Shown in pieces: positions 19,708 through 28,412 of a stretch of DNA of 49,116 nucleotides. The position numbers were made by a program, and so were the translations under genes. The notes under the pieces were generated by a model. That model saw only the letters and a list, made by a program, of their open reading frames with translations, made no database searches and was not told the origin of the DNA. Source of the DNA: Caenibacillus caldisaponilyticus (GTDB lineage: Bacteria; Bacillota; Bacilli; Bacillales; Sporolactobacillaceae); NCBI RefSeq assembly GCF_002003465.1, contig NZ_BDDQ01000008.1, forward strand, positions 1-49,116, given 5' to 3'. Position 1 is the stretch's first letter. Each line of letters opens with the position of its first letter.

Positions 19708-21084
19708 TTGTCCAATCGTTTTGCTGTCATTCTTGCCGCAGGCAAAGGGACGAGAATGAAATCTCGTCTATATAAAGTGCTTCACCCGGTCTGTGGCAAG
19801 CCGATGATCCGCCATATCGTCGACCAAATCCGCTCTGTCGGTTTTGATAAAATCGTGGTCGTCGTTTCCGCCGAGGCCGAAGCCGTTCGCGCCGAGCTCG
19901 GTGACGACGTCGAATACGCGGTCCAAGAAGAGCAACTCGGCACGGCTCATGCGGCGCGCCAAGCGTCCAAACATTTAAAAGACCTGGAAGGGACCACGGT
20001 TATTCTGTACGGCGACACGCCGCTCATCACCGGTGAGACGATCGGCCGGCTTCTTGAAAAACATGAGCAGACGGGGGCGGCTTGCACCGTGTTGACGGCG
20101 ACGGCACCCGATCCGAAAGGGTACGGCCGGGTCATCCGCGACGGAAACGGTGCGCTCAAACGGATCGTCGAGGAGAAGGATGCTTCTCCAGAAGAACGGG
20201 CGATCGCCGAAATCAATACCGGCATTTATTGTTTTGATAATAAAAAGCTGTTTACCGCGCTTGAACAAGTAGATAACGACAATGCGCAACAGGAATATTA
20301 TTTGCCCGATGCGATCACTGTTTTGCAGCACGCGGGCGAATTTGTCGACGCTTACAACGCCGCCGCGTTCGAGGAAACGCTCGGGGTGAACGACCGCGTC
20401 GCGCTGGCGAAAGCGGAAGCGCTCATGCGGAAACGGATCAACGAAAAGCTGATGTATTCGGGTGTGACGATCGTCGATCCGGATCATACGTATATCTCCG
20501 CCGAAGCAGAAATCGAAGCCGATACCGTGATTTTGCCCGGCACCATCATCTCCGGCCGGACGGTCATCGGTGAAGGCTCCGTTATCGGCCCCCATGCGGA
20601 AATCGTGAATGCGCGCATCGGCCGCAGGAGTCGGATTCGCCAATCCGTCGTCTCTGACAGCGTGATCGGCGACGACGTCCAGATCGGCCCGTTCGCGCAC
20701 ATCCGCCCGCAGTCGGAAATCAGGCACGGGGTCAAGGTAGGCAATTTTGTCGAAATCAAAAAATCCGTAATCGGCGAAGACAGCAAGGCTTCCCATCTGA
20801 GTTACGTCGGTGATGCCGAGATCGGAAAAGGCGTCAACTTGGGCTGTGGCATGATTACGGTGAATTATGACGGAAAACATAAACATCTGACCAAAATCGA
20901 AGACGGTGCCTTCATCGGGTGCAACGTCAACCTCGTCGCTCCGGTGACGGTCGGCAAAGGCGCTTTCGTGGCCGCGGGGTCGACGATCACCGACGACGTA
21001 CCGGCGAACGCTTTGGCGATAGCCCGCTCCCGGCAAACGAATAAGGAAAACTATGCAGAAAAACTTAATCATAAGAAAAGTTAA
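19708..21084 (+). CDS. glmU: Bifunctional GlcNAc-1-P uridyltransferase/acetyltransferase
   Basis: A 458-residue bifunctional enzyme that makes UDP-GlcNAc for peptidoglycan and teichoic acids. The N-terminal pyrophosphorylase has the nucleotide loop at residues 9-17 (LAAGKGTRM). The C-terminal half, from about residue 250, is a left-handed beta-helix of hexapeptide repeats, with the acetyltransferase region at [17 protein letters not shown]. The start is TTG 19708 with ACAGGAGG 7 bases upstream; no ATG is available before the conserved FAVILAAG. Confidence 0.96.
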   Translation: MSNRFAVILAAGKGTRMKSRLYKVLHPVCGKPMIRHIVDQIRSVGFDKIVVVVSAEAEAVRAELGDDVEYAVQEEQLGTAHAARQASKHLKDLEGTTVILYGDTPLITGETIGRLLEKHEQTGAACTVLTATAPDPKGYGRVIRDGNGALKRIVEEKDASPEERAIAEINTGIYCFDNKKLFTALEQVDNDNAQQEYYLPDAITVLQHAGEFVDAYNAAAFEETLGVNDRVALAKAEALMRKRINEKLMYSGVTIVDPDHTYISAEAEIEADTVILPGTIISGRTVIGEGSVIGPHAEIVNARIGRRSRIRQSVVSDSVIGDDVQIGPFAHIRPQSEIRHGVKVGNFVEIKKSVIGEDSKASHLSYVGDAEIGKGVNLGCGMITVNYDGKHKHLTKIEDGAFIGCNVNLVAPVTVGKGAFVAAGSTITDDVPANALAIARSRQTNKENYAEKLNHKKS

Positions 21085-21098
21085 CGGAGGTAACCGGC

Positions 21099-22049
21099 AT
21101 GCCCAGCTATCTTGACCCCAATTTAAAGGTATTTTCGCTGAACTCCAACCCCGAGCTGTCCAAAGAGATCGCTCAGCACATCGGCATCAATCTCGGGAAA
21201 TGTTCAGTCACCACCTTCAGCGACGGTGAAATCCGAATCAACATCGAGGAGAGCGTCCGGGGCTGCGATGTTTACGTCATCCAATCGACGTCGGCTCCCG
21301 TGAACAAACATTTGATGGAGCTTTTGATCATGATCGACGCCTTGAGGCGCGCTTCAGCGCGGACGATCAACGTTGTGCTCCCCTATTACGGTTACGCGCG
21401 GCAAGACCGCAAGGCGAACGCCCGCGAGCCGATTACCGCCAAACTGGTCGCCAATCTTTTGGTCACCGCCGGGACGACCCGGGTCGTCACCATCGATTTG
21501 CATGCCTCGCAAATTCAAGGATTTTTTGATATACCGGTCGATCCGCTCCTCGGCTATCCGATATTGGCGGACTATTTTAAGTCAAAGAATTTGGAGGACA
21601 TCGTCGTCGTCAGCCCGGATCACGGCGGAGTCACGCGGGCCCGGAAAATGGCCGACCGGCTGAAGGCGCCGATCGCCATTATCGATAAGCGCCGTCCGAA
21701 GCCCAACGTCGCCGAGGTGATGAACATCATCGGCAACATCGAAGGGAAGACGGCCATCATCATCGACGACATCATCGATACCGCGGGAACGATCACGCTT
21801 GCCGCTAATGCGCTCATTGAAAACGGCGCAAAGAAGGTGTATGCGTGCTGCACGCACCCGGTGTTGTCAGGGCCGGCCATTGAGCGCATCGAAAATTCCA
21901 GCATTTCGGAGTTGGTCGTTACCAACACGATTCCGCTTCCCAAAGAAAAGCGCATCGATAAAATCGTCCAGCTTTCCATCGCGCCGCTTCTGGCGGAAGC
22001 GATTATCCGCATCCACGAAAAATTATCCGTCAGCAAATTGTTCGATTGA
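21099..22049 (+). CDS. prs: Ribose-phosphate pyrophosphokinase
   Basis: A 316-residue PRPP synthetase, the entry enzyme for purine, pyrimidine, histidine and tryptophan synthesis. YGYARQDRK is the flexible-loop/ATP region, [12 protein letters not shown] is the metal and ATP-binding signature, and [12 protein letters not shown] is the PRPP-binding loop. The GGAGGTAA site precedes the ATG, 14 bases after glmU. Confidence 0.97.
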   Translation: MPSYLDPNLKVFSLNSNPELSKEIAQHIGINLGKCSVTTFSDGEIRINIEESVRGCDVYVIQSTSAPVNKHLMELLIMIDALRRASARTINVVLPYYGYARQDRKANAREPITAKLVANLLVTAGTTRVVTIDLHASQIQGFFDIPVDPLLGYPILADYFKSKNLEDIVVVSPDHGGVTRARKMADRLKAPIAIIDKRRPKPNVAEVMNIIGNIEGKTAIIIDDIIDTAGTITLAANALIENGAKKVYACCTHPVLSGPAIERIENSSISELVVTNTIPLPKEKRIDKIVQLSIAPLLAEAIIRIHEKLSVSKLFD

Positions 22050-22149
22050 GTCGAAGAGGCGGGAGGGACGGGTGACACGGGTTCCTTGACAGGTTTCAAA
22101 CGCGATTATCTCCGGAAATATTGAAAAACAAAAAAAAGAGGTGTCTTGA

Positions 22150-22773
22150 ATGTCTGGTGTATTGAATGCCCAGGAAAGAGATGCTTCGAAAAAATCGCTC
22201 GCGAAAAAGCTGAGGAAAAACGGCAAAATTCCTGCCGTTTTCTACGGCAAAAATGTGGGCAATCACCCGATTGCCGTCGATCGCAGCGAATTGTACCGCG
22301 TTTTTCAAGAATCCGGAAGGAATGCGATCATCGATCTTCGTTTGAACGGTCAAAGCCATCCCGTCATTGCCCACGAGATACAAGAAGATTCTTTTAAAGG
22401 GAACATCATCCACGTCGACTTTTTGGAAGTGGACATGTCTTCCGAAATCGACGCGGAAGTTCCCATCCTCATCGTCGGGGAATCGGTCGGGCAAAAACAA
22501 GGCGGCGTAGTCCAGCAAACCTTGGACGAACTGGAAGTTCGCGCCTTGCCTGCTGATATCCCGAATGTGATCAAGGTCGACATCACTCCCTTGGACATCG
22601 GCGATGCGTTGAAGGTGAGTGATATTCAGCCGGACGGAAATTATAAGATTATGAATGATGGTGAGGAAGTCATCGTGACCATTACTCCGCCCGTGCTTGG
22701 CGGCGAGCAAGATGAAGGAAGCGGTGAAGCGTCGAGCACTGAAAGCGGCGGAGCGAACGAAGCGGCGGAATAA
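22150..22773 (+). CDS. ctc: Ribosomal protein bL25 (general stress protein Ctc)
   Basis: A 207-residue bL25 of the long TL5/Ctc type. The N-terminal half binds 5S rRNA, and the C-terminal beta domain starts near VDFLEVDMSSEID. The last 20 residues are acidic and low-complexity. In B. subtilis ctc is SigB-induced; I did not find a convincing SigB promoter here. TTGACA at 22086-22091 lacks a good -10. The ATG follows AAAGAGGTG. Confidence 0.94.
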   Translation: MSGVLNAQERDASKKSLAKKLRKNGKIPAVFYGKNVGNHPIAVDRSELYRVFQESGRNAIIDLRLNGQSHPVIAHEIQEDSFKGNIIHVDFLEVDMSSEIDAEVPILIVGESVGQKQGGVVQQTLDELEVRALPADIPNVIKVDITPLDIGDALKVSDIQPDGNYKIMNDGEEVIVTITPPVLGGEQDEGSGEASSTESGGANEAAE

Positions 22774-22790
22774 GGGAGATAAAATCTTCC

Positions 22791-22824
22791 GGACAGGCGT
22801 AACCCTGCTGGGTTACGCCTGTCC
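22791..22824 (+). repeat. Perfect 15-bp inverted repeat between ctc and pth
   Basis: GGACAGGCGTAACCC (22791-22805) and GGGTTACGCCTGTCC (22810-22824) are exact reverse complements around the loop TGCT. There is no T run after it; CGCATTAG follows, and then the pth ribosome site is only 14 bases away. It may be a processing or stability element, a protein site or an unusual terminator. Confidence 0.9.
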
Positions 22825-22851
22825 CGCATTAGAGAAATAGGAGTGAAACCG

Positions 22852-23409
22852 ATGAAATTGATCGCCGGATTGGGCAATCCTGGTTCTGAATACCGGCATA
22901 CCAGGCATAATATAGGTTTTGAAGTCATTGACGCGTTGTCGGAAAAGCTCGCCATCCCGCTGGACCGGACGAAGTTCAACGCCGTTTACGGCAAAGGAAA
23001 AGCGGGCGGTCAAGACGTGTTGCTCGTCAAACCGCTGACGTACATGAATGCGTCCGGCGAAGCGATCGCACCGCTTATGCAGTATTATAAAATCGCGATC
23101 GATGACCTTTTGGTTATCTATGACGACCTCGACCTCGCCGTCGGGAAAATGCGGCTGCGTTTAAAAGGGAGCGCCGGCGGGCACAACGGGATGAAATCGA
23201 TCATTCAGCACCTCGGTTCCCAAGATTTTAAAAGGCTGCGCATCGGCATCGGACGGCCCGATGGCCGGCAATCCGTCATTGATTACGTTCTGGGACGGTT
23301 TCCTGAAGAAGATCGCCCGCTCATTGACGAAGCGGTAAAAAGAGCCACGGACGCTTGCGAGGCCTTTCTCAACGAACCCTTTGATAGGGTGATGAACCGT
23401 TTTAATTAA
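22852..23409 (+). CDS. pth: Peptidyl-tRNA hydrolase (SpoVC)
   Basis: A 185-residue enzyme that frees tRNA from prematurely released peptidyl-tRNA. GLGNPGSEYRHTRHNIGF contains the catalytic histidine region, with YMNASGEA and the DDLDLAVGKMRLR segment following. A temperature-sensitive allele in B. subtilis blocks sporulation (spoVC). ATG 22852 is used: AGGAG lies 8 bases upstream. GTG 22843 is inside that site. Confidence 0.96.
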   Translation: MKLIAGLGNPGSEYRHTRHNIGFEVIDALSEKLAIPLDRTKFNAVYGKGKAGGQDVLLVKPLTYMNASGEAIAPLMQYYKIAIDDLLVIYDDLDLAVGKMRLRLKGSAGGHNGMKSIIQHLGSQDFKRLRIGIGRPDGRQSVIDYVLGRFPEEDRPLIDEAVKRATDACEAFLNEPFDRVMNRFN

Positions 23410-23562
23410 AAACCTGATTTGAAATAATAAGCGGCGCAAAACGTTTGATAAGCGGACGCACCGCATCTGATCGATGCCCGCCCGTTGTGCCGTTTTCGGT
23501 GAGTGCCTTTATGGCCGGCGGCCGGCGAACGTATCGCCGCATGCGCCATGGCCGCGGGTTTT

Positions 23563-23592
23563 GAATAAATTAAAGACGGCGGGCAAATAATA
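23563..23592 (+). promoter_or_regulatory. Candidate SigF/SigG promoter of fin
   Basis: GAATA (23563-23567) and GCAAATAATA (23583-23592) are 15 bp apart. The -10 fits the SigF pattern GGNNANAHTR at all fixed positions but one; read as SigG it is GAATA-N18-AATAATA. fin is SigF/SigG-dependent in B. subtilis, and the same 10-mer recurs before spoVT. Confidence 0.55.
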
Positions 23593-23667
23593 CTCCTAGC
23601 GAAACTCACCCGCGTCATTCGGGCGGAAAGCCCATGGCAGCGCGTGGACAGCTGGGAGGCGACTTCC

Positions 23668-23898
23668 GTGGACGTATATTATCACTGCCGGCATTGCGGG
23701 AAGCAAGTCGGCCACATTCGCAATGACGTGTTCCGCACCGATCAGCTCGGCTTCGACAAATTGGATCCGAAGGAAAGAACCGAGCTTATTCATTACGACG
23801 AAAACGGACACATCAACGTCTCGACGATCTGTGAAGATTGCCAGGAGGCTTTGGAGCGCAATCCTGACTTTCATCAATTCGACACTTTCATTCAATAA
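23668..23898 (+). CDS. fin: Anti-SigF factor Fin (YabK)
   Basis: A 76-residue zinc-binding protein, the same length as B. subtilis Fin. Zinc ligands are C7, C10, C55 and C58 in HCRHCGK and ICEDCQEAL. Fin shuts off SigF in the forespore so that SigG can take over. GTG 23668 is chosen because GGGAGG lies 8 bases upstream and the start MDVYYHCRHCG aligns with the family; the upstream ATG 23644 is before that site. mfd follows closely. Confidence 0.9.
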   Translation: MDVYYHCRHCGKQVGHIRNDVFRTDQLGFDKLDPKERTELIHYDENGHINVSTICEDCQEALERNPDFHQFDTFIQ

Positions 23899-23955
23899 CA
23901 AGCTTTGGCAGACGGCCAAGGCGTTTTTCTGCTTGTACAGGAGAGGGGAATCCAT

Positions 23956-26900
23956 TTGTACGGATTAAAACGGTATTTTTCTAACCATCTCATGGATTTG
24001 AAAATCGTTATCGACGGCTATCAAAGCGGGATGCGCCACCAGCTCGTGACGGGGCTGGCGGGCGGCGCCAAGTCGTTATGGATTTCTTCGCTCTATGACA
24101 GCCGGAAAGAAACGATCGTCGTCGTGACGCACAACCTGTTTCAAGCGCAGAAACTCTTCGATGATTTGGAGTCCCTTCGATCGAAAGATGAGGTTTTTCT
24201 TTACCCCGTCAACGATTTGATCGCCTCGGAAATCGCGATCGCCAGCCCGGAATTGCGCGCCGAGCGCATCGCCGCCCTCAACCATCTCGCCCAAAACAAG
24301 AAGGGGATCTTCATCGTTCCCGTTGCCGGTTTGAAGCGGCTTTTGCCGCCGAAGCCGGAATGGGAAAAAAGTCTGTTAACCTTTCGGGTTGGCGATGTCG
24401 TCAACCTCGACGATTTGCTCGAGCGGCTGACGGCGATCGGTTATGAACGCGAGGCGATGGTCGGCGCTCCAGGGGAGTTCAGCGTCCGCGGCGGCATCGT
24501 CGACATTTACCCTTTGACGGAACCTTATCCGATCCGCTTGGAACTTTTTGATGACGAAATCGATTCCATTCGCACGTTCGACAGCGAAACACAGCGGTCT
24601 TTGGAAAAGGTCGAGCAAGTCACCGTCGGGCCGGCCCGGGAGCTGCTGATGTACCCGCGCCATTTTGACAGGCTTTACGGCCGGCTCAACGCGGCCCTTG
24701 CCGAAACGCTTAAAGCGGTGAAAGAAAAAAAGAAGAAAGAAATGTTGACCGAAAATATTTCCCGGGAATTAACCGCCGTTCAGGAACGACAATATTTTAA
24801 GGACATCGTCAAATACATCGCCTTTTGTTATGAAGAACCGGCCACTCTATTAAGCTATATACCGAAAGATGCCTTGATCGTGACCGACGAAATCAATAGA
24901 GTTCAAGAAACCGCTGAATCTCTTGATAAAGAAGAAGCGGAGTGGATCACCGATCTTCTCGACAAAGGCGAGATCGTGCATGGCGCGTATTTGTCCAAGG
25001 AGTGGGAGGACATCCACCCTTATCCGTTCCAAAGCTTGTACCTCTCGTTGTTTTTGCGCCATCACGCCCACCTTCAGCCGGAAAACGTCATCAACGTCAC
25101 GTGCCGTTCGATGCAAGATTTTCACGGACAAATCAACGTTTTGAAAAACGAATGCGCCCGCTGGAAAAAGGGCCAATACGCCGTCCTGTTTCTTGCCGAA
25201 AACGAGGAGCGCGCGGCGCGCATGGAGCGCGTGCTGCTCGATTACGGGATTGAAGCCGAGCGCGTTCAGCCTGATACGGCGCCCATACCGGGACATTTTT
25301 ATGTCACCGTCGGCCGCATGGGCGAGGGGTTTGAACTCGCCCAGCAAAAGCTGGCGGTGATCACGGAGAAAGAGGTTTTTGCCCATAAGACGCGGAAACC
25401 GCCGAAACGGGCAAAGACGATCGCGAACGCTGAACGCCTGAAAAGTTATAATGAATTGAACGTCGGCGATTATGTCGTTCACGTCGATCACGGGATCGGG
25501 AAATACCTCGGCATCGTGACGTTGGAAGTCGGCGGGGTGCACAAAGATTATTTGCATATTCGCTATAAAGGCAACGACAAGCTCTACGTTCCCGTTGAGA
25601 AAATCGATCAAATTCAAAAATACGTCGGATCCGAAGGCAAAGAACCGAAGCTTTATTCTTTGGGCGGCAGCGAGTGGAAGCGCGTCAAAAACCGGGCGAA
25701 ATCGTCCGTCCAGGACATCGCCGATGACTTGATCAAGTTGTATGCGGAACGGGAAGCGAGCGTCGGGCATGCCTTTCAGAAGGACGGCCCGGAGCAACGG
25801 GAATTCGAAGCCGCTTTTCCGTATCAGGAAACGGAAGATCAACTGCGGGCGATCGAAGAGATCAAACGGGACATGGAAAAACCGCGCCCGATGGACCGCT
25901 TGTTGTGCGGCGATGTCGGCTACGGCAAAACCGAGGTGGCGTTCCGCGCGGCATTTAAAGCGATTGTGGAAGGAAAACAGGTGGCGTTTCTCGTGCCGAC
26001 GACCATTCTCGCGCAACAGCACTATGAAACGGCTAAGGAACGCTTCAGCAATTTCCCGGTGAACATCGCGGTGTTGAGCCGTTTTCGTTCCCGCAAAGAG
26101 CAACAAGAAACGATCAAGGGATTGAAAAAAGGAACGATCGACATGGTCATCGGCACGCACCGGCTTTTGTCCAAGGATGTGGCTTTCAAAGATCTCGGGC
26201 TGCTCATCGTCGACGAAGAGCAGCGCTTCGGGGTGACGCATAAAGAAAAGATCAAAAAAATGAAAGCCAACGTCGACGTTCTGACGTTGACCGCGACGCC
26301 GATCCCGCGAACGCTGCACATGTCCTTGCTGGGGGTCCGGGATTTGTCGATCATCGAAACCCCCCCGGAAAACCGCTTCCCGGTGCAGACGTACGTGACG
26401 GAATACAGCGGTACGCTCGTCCGCGAAGCGATCGAAAGGGAGCTTGCCCGAGGCGGCCAGGTTTACTTCTTGTATAATAAAATTGACAGCATCCATCGCA
26501 TGGCCGATCAAATCTCAGCGCTCGTCCCCGACGCCCGGGTGGCGGTCGCCCACGGCCAGATGAACGAGAGCGAGCTGGAAGCCGTCATGCTCGACTTTCT
26601 CGAGGGCGTCTACGACGTGTTGGTCAGCACGACGATCATTGAGACGGGCGTCGATATCCCCAATGTGAACACCTTGATCGTCTACGACGCCGACCGCATG
26701 GGGCTGTCGCAATTGTACCAGCTGCGCGGTCGGGTCGGGCGATCGAATCGCATCGCTTACGCGTATTTCACGTACCAAAAGGATAAAGCGATGAACGAAG
26801 TGGCGGAAAAACGGTTGCAGGCTATAAAGGAATTTACGGAACTTGGATCGGGATTCAAGATCGCCATGCGCGACCTCTCCATCCGCGGGGCGGGCAATCT

Positions 26901-27492
26901 TTTGGGCGCCGAGCAGCACGGCTTCATCGATTCCGTCGGTTTTGACCTTTACACGCAAATGCTGAAAGAGGCCATCCAAGAGCGCAAAGGGGTGCCGGTG
27001 GAAAAGCGGCCGCGCACCGTCACGATCGACATTGAAGCCGACGCCTACATTCCGCAAAGCTATATCGCCGATTCCATACAAAAAATTGACATGTACAAAA
27101 AGTTTAAAGCCGTCGAGACTTTGGAAGATATCGAGGAGCTGGAGGAGGAGATGATCGACCGCTTCGGCGATTATCCGCGTGAAGTGGCCGATTTGTTCAA
27201 CATCACCCGGGTGAAGGTGTTGGCGGAATCGCTTGACATGGAAACGGTCAAGCAGGAGCAGGACAAATTCACCATGGTGCTCTCCGAAGAAGGAACGAAA
27301 AAGCTCGACCGTTACAAGCTTTTTGAAACCGTCGCGTCGTATGGACGGGATGCGGCTCTGGGCACGATCGATCAGAAAATCAAAATCGTTCGTTATATTA
27401 AAAACGGCGATCCAAGCACCCGCCTTCAAGAGCTCGTTCGCACGTTGGAAACGATTCGCCAAAATCAGGAGGCGTTTGCTAAAATCGGGTGA
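23956..27492 (+). CDS. mfd: Transcription-repair coupling factor
   Basis: A 1178-residue translocase that removes stalled RNA polymerase and recruits UvrA. It has a UvrB-like N-terminal module, then the RNA-polymerase interaction domain around YNELNVGDYVVHVDHGIGKY, and an SF2 motor: Walker A GDVGYGKT at about 652-659, DEEQ box near 751-756, TATPIPRTL after it. The C-terminal TRCF domain follows. TTG 23956 is chosen for GAGAGGGG 7 bases upstream and gives the same length as B. subtilis Mfd. Confidence 0.96.
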   Translation: MYGLKRYFSNHLMDLKIVIDGYQSGMRHQLVTGLAGGAKSLWISSLYDSRKETIVVVTHNLFQAQKLFDDLESLRSKDEVFLYPVNDLIASEIAIASPELRAERIAALNHLAQNKKGIFIVPVAGLKRLLPPKPEWEKSLLTFRVGDVVNLDDLLERLTAIGYEREAMVGAPGEFSVRGGIVDIYPLTEPYPIRLELFDDEIDSIRTFDSETQRSLEKVEQVTVGPARELLMYPRHFDRLYGRLNAALAETLKAVKEKKKKEMLTENISRELTAVQERQYFKDIVKYIAFCYEEPATLLSYIPKDALIVTDEINRVQETAESLDKEEAEWITDLLDKGEIVHGAYLSKEWEDIHPYPFQSLYLSLFLRHHAHLQPENVINVTCRSMQDFHGQINVLKNECARWKKGQYAVLFLAENEERAARMERVLLDYGIEAERVQPDTAPIPGHFYVTVGRMGEGFELAQQKLAVITEKEVFAHKTRKPPKRAKTIANAERLKSYNELNVGDYVVHVDHGIGKYLGIVTLEVGGVHKDYLHIRYKGNDKLYVPVEKIDQIQKYVGSEGKEPKLYSLGGSEWKRVKNRAKSSVQDIADDLIKLYAEREASVGHAFQKDGPEQREFEAAFPYQETEDQLRAIEEIKRDMEKPRPMDRLLCGDVGYGKTEVAFRAAFKAIVEGKQVAFLVPTTILAQQHYETAKERFSNFPVNIAVLSRFRSRKEQQETIKGLKKGTIDMVIGTHRLLSKDVAFKDLGLLIVDEEQRFGVTHKEKIKKMKANVDVLTLTATPIPRTLHMSLLGVRDLSIIETPPENRFPVQTYVTEYSGTLVREAIERELARGGQVYFLYNKIDSIHRMADQISALVPDARVAVAHGQMNESELEAVMLDFLEGVYDVLVSTTIIETGVDIPNVNTLIVYDADRMGLSQLYQLRGRVGRSNRIAYAYFTYQKDKAMNEVAEKRLQAIKEFTELGSGFKIAMRDLSIRGAGNLLGAEQHGFIDSVGFDLYTQMLKEAIQERKGVPVEKRPRTVTIDIEADAYIPQSYIADSIQKIDMYKKFKAVETLEDIEELEEEMIDRFGDYPREVADLFNITRVKVLAESLDMETVKQEQDKFTMVLSEEGTKKLDRYKLFETVASYGRDAALGTIDQKIKIVRYIKNGDPSTRLQELVRTLETIRQNQEAFAKIG

Positions 27493-27506
27493 TCTGGCCC
27501 GATGAT

Positions 27507-27535
27507 GAATAGAACGGCAAGCGGCGCAAATAATA
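27507..27535 (+). promoter_or_regulatory. SigG-type promoter of spoVT
   Basis: GAATA (27507-27511) and AATAATA (27529-27535) are 17 bp apart, matching SigG at 4 of 5 and 6 of 7 positions. The ten bases GCAAATAATA (27526-27535) are identical to the fin -10. spoVT is SigG-dependent in B. subtilis. Confidence 0.6.
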
Positions 27536-27605
27536 AGACAGGAAACATGGCATCTTCTTACAACACCTCTCTGACAATAAACCATGAAAGCGAGGGCCCA
27601 ATGAC

Positions 27606-28142
27606 ATGAAAGCGACTGGAATCGTGCGTCGTATTGATGATTTAGGCCGTGTGGTCATTCCGAAAGAAATCCGGAGAACCCTCCGAATCCGCGAGGGCGA
27701 TCCGTTGGAGATTTTCGTCGATCGCGACGGGGAAGTCATATTAAAGAAGTACTCCCCGATCAGTGAGCTTGGAGATTTCGCCCAGGAATATGCCGACTCG
27801 CTGGCGGAAAATTCGGGTCGCTTGGTGTTGATCACCGATCGCGATGCCGTAATCGCGGTCTCCGGCGGATCAAAAAAGGAATATATGGACAAGGCGATCG
27901 GTCCTGAAGTGGAGAAAGCAATGGAAACCCGATCGACGCTCCGCGACAAGGGCGGCAAAGCGGAACTCATCGAAGGCAGAGCCGGTGAGACCGGAGCGCA
28001 TGTCATCGCGCCGATTGTCGCCGGAGGCGACCCGATCGGAGCGGTCATCCTCATCTCAAAAGATCAAGACGACATCGGTGAGGTCGATACGAAACTCGCC
28101 GAAACGGCCGCCGGTTTTTTGGCGAGACAAATGGAAACGTAA
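27606..28142 (+). CDS. spoVT: Stage V sporulation regulator SpoVT
   Basis: A 178-residue regulator with an AbrB-like N-terminal DNA-binding domain (MKATGIVRRIDDLGRVVIPK) and a C-terminal GAF domain. SpoVT tunes SigG-dependent genes in the forespore and affects germination. The ribosome site (GCGAGGG) is modest. The paralogue AbrB is encoded at 8475-8759, so the window holds both AbrB-domain regulators. Confidence 0.96.
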   Translation: MKATGIVRRIDDLGRVVIPKEIRRTLRIREGDPLEIFVDRDGEVILKKYSPISELGDFAQEYADSLAENSGRLVLITDRDAVIAVSGGSKKEYMDKAIGPEVEKAMETRSTLRDKGGKAELIEGRAGETGAHVIAPIVAGGDPIGAVILISKDQDDIGEVDTKLAETAAGFLARQMET

Positions 28143-28145
28143 AAC

Positions 28146-28178
28146 AGGAGGCAGTTTCGGCTGTCTCTTTTTCCTTTT
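28146..28178 (+). terminator. Terminator of spoVT
   Basis: GAGGCAG (28148-28154) pairs with CTGTCTC (28161-28167), one G-T pair, and T-rich TTTTTCCTTTT follows. Confidence 0.75.
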
Positions 28179-28220
28179 GAGCGGTCCGGAATGCGCGGCA
28201 CGCGGTCGGGACAACCTTTG

Positions 28221-28229
28221 TGGTATAAT
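28221..28229 (+). promoter_or_regulatory. Extended -10 promoter before yabN
   Basis: TGG-TATAAT is a perfect extended -10. No good -35 lies 16-18 bp upstream. Transcription from it would give an unusually long leader of about 180 bases before yabN. Confidence 0.55.
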
Positions 28230-28234
28230 CCCCT

Positions 28235-28412
28235 TAGTTGCGAAGCGTGACAATGCGGCGTCATCGGCGGGCCGGGCGCTGGCGGTGAAACCGCCGGGTC
28301 TGGCGTGCAGCCGACAGGCGTTTCGGGCGCGAAAATTGGAAATCGCCGGTTTGGCTTCACCACACTGCTCCGGTTGAAGCATCATTTTGTCCATACATAG
28401 CGGGGTGACGGC
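28235..28412 (+). promoter_or_regulatory. Possible structured leader of yabN
   Basis: This GC-rich 178-base stretch contains GGCGGT-GAA-ACCGCC (28281-28295) and a longer hairpin of GCTTCACC with GGTTGAAGC (28354-28380, one bulge), close to the yabN ribosome site. I do not recognise a known riboswitch class. No supported gene lies here; in B. subtilis the SpoVB-like yabM would occupy this position. Confidence 0.35.

Noticed and set aside
22050-22149. SigB or SigA promoter of ctc
   Set aside because: TTGACA at 22086-22091 has no acceptable -10, and no GTTT/GGGTAT pair for SigB was found.
23410-23560. Second forespore promoter from AATAATA at 23424-23430
   Set aside because: The -10 word is present, but the matching -35 (TTTTA) fits at only 3 of 5 positions, and the better promoter is closer to fin.
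28056-28394. Reverse-strand frame over the end of spoVT and the yabN leader
   Set aside because: It is mainly the shadow of spoVT in another frame; the rest shows no SpoVB/YabM similarity that I can see.
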